Notes under the pieces: generated by a model
The model's database searches: none
Seen by the model: the letters and a program-made list of their open reading frames with translations, nothing else
What the model was told of the DNA's origin: nothing
Position numbers and translations under genes: made by a program
Shown: positions 6,054 through 6,516 of the stretch, one piece after another
Position numbering within the stretch: position 1 is the stretch's first letter
Layout: the number at the start of each line of letters is the position of its first letter
Source of the DNA: Clostridia bacterium
GTDB taxonomy: Bacteria; Bacillota; Clostridia; Christensenellales; UBA3700
Reading direction: 5' to 3'
DNA: 6,516 nucleotides
Assembly (NCBI GenBank): GCA_900772745.1
Contig: CAAGRV010000109.1
Coordinates: forward strand, 1 to 6,516

Positions 6054-6516
6054 TTATGCCAATTTTGATTTGATGACATCTTTATTGATTGTATAATCAG
6101 CCTTGTCATAAGAGAATGTTGAGTGACAAGTTTGTTCGCAAGTTACTGTCAACAATCCGCCAGCTTGTTTGCCGATATATTTTTCGTGGCGTAGCCAGTT
6201 GGTAATTCTCAATTCGCCATTGATTTCTTTTGCGGTGAAAGTTACGGTGGTGTCCATTTTCATTTCGAGTGAACCTTTTACTGCGCCAGTGTTCTCATAG
6301 AATTCATCTCTTGCAGCTACTTGTACGCCGTCCATTTGTTCTTTGGAGCAATCAAGGGTAATCACGAAGTAATATACGCCGTTCTTGTCTTTGTAGACTT
6401 TGTCATCGTGCTTGCTAGATAGATAAGCTTTGTCAGAAATGTCGTATGTAAATACATGAGAAGTGTCACGCACTTGTTTTTCTTTCATTACATCGAGATT
6501 GTCAGTTTGTTTGGTG
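6054..6516 (-). CDS. C-terminal part of an unrecognised protein, truncated by the window edge
   Basis: The frame ends at TAA (6054-6056) and stays open to the right edge, giving about 153 visible codons. A methionine codon lies at 6488-6486, but no Shine-Dalgarno precedes it. The codons before it read TKQTDNLDV in frame without a stop, so the true start is probably outside the window. The visible part is polar with alternating hydrophobic residues typical of beta-strands, for example YYFVITLDC, TTVTFTA and LLTVTCEQTC. It has three cysteines, two of them in a C-x3-C pattern (TCEQTCHS), and ends in IKSKLA. No transmembrane segment or catalytic motif is seen. It could be the outer part of a lipoprotein or a small beta-rich domain, but the N-terminus needed to judge this is missing. 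It converges on the fusion gene and need not be related to it. Confidence 0.7.
   Translation of the reverse strand, partial: TKQTDNLDVMKEKQVRDTSHVFTYDISDKAYLSSKHDDKVYKDKNGVYYFVITLDCSKEQMDGVQVAARDEFYENTGAVKGSLEMKMDTTVTFTAKEINGELRITNWLRHEKYIGKQAGGLLTVTCEQTCHSTFSYDKADYTINKDVIKSKLA

Noticed and set aside
6054..6488. Complete 144-residue gene starting at ATG 6488 (minus strand)
   Set aside because: No ribosome binding site before this ATG, and the frame stays open to the window edge, so a truncated longer gene is more likely.
1..6516. CRISPR array, tRNA or rRNA gene, insertion sequence, phage or defence system
   Set aside because: No regularly spaced repeats, cloverleaf or rRNA-like segments, transposase motifs or terminal inverted repeats were seen; coding capacity is taken up by the carbohydrate genes.

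Overview
The window reads as a chromosomal stretch from a low-GC, Gram-positive-type bacterium, most likely a Clostridia-like gut Firmicute. The intergenic DNA is very AT-rich, promoters match TTGACA/TATAAT closely, Shine-Dalgarno sites are AGGAG-like, and intrinsic terminators are frequent. TGA serves as a stop and tryptophan is encoded by TGG, so the standard bacterial code applies. The taxonomic placement is inference from these traits and protein style only.

Layout: three plus-strand genes, each with its own promoter, and the first two with their own terminators, are followed by one convergent minus-strand gene that runs off the right edge. (1) 157-510 is a 117-residue protein that is almost entirely one CBM20 starch-binding domain, with no signal peptide and no catalytic domain. 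(2) 748-2397 is a GH36 alpha-galactosidase of the short (about 550 residue) Thermotoga GalA type. (3) 2583-5894 is an 1103-residue fusion of a complete GH77 4-alpha-glucanotransferase (MalQ-like) with a complete type I pullulanase (CBM48 plus GH13_14); both sets of catalytic residues are intact. (4) 6054-6516, minus strand, is the C-terminal part of a protein I do not recognise. The first 93 bases hold only AT-rich DNA with no gene.

Taken together, the locus looks like cytoplasmic storage-glucan or maltodextrin metabolism. The pullulanase half would cut alpha-1,6 branches, and the glucanotransferase half would rearrange the released alpha-1,4 chains. The free CBM20 protein could attach to the polymer and act on or recruit enzymes in trans. 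No secretion signal is visible on any of the three complete proteins. The alpha-galactosidase would add galactoside breakdown and need not share the same pathway, since it has its own promoter and terminator.

The most notable points are the one-polypeptide transferase-debranching enzyme, which has the same logic as eukaryotic glycogen debranching enzyme but is built from other families, and the orphan cytosolic CBM20 protein nearby. A third is a near-identical 21-base direct repeat on both sides of the fusion gene. In both copies it opens a very short reading frame beginning MYRVFE, and the two base differences between the copies are synonymous.
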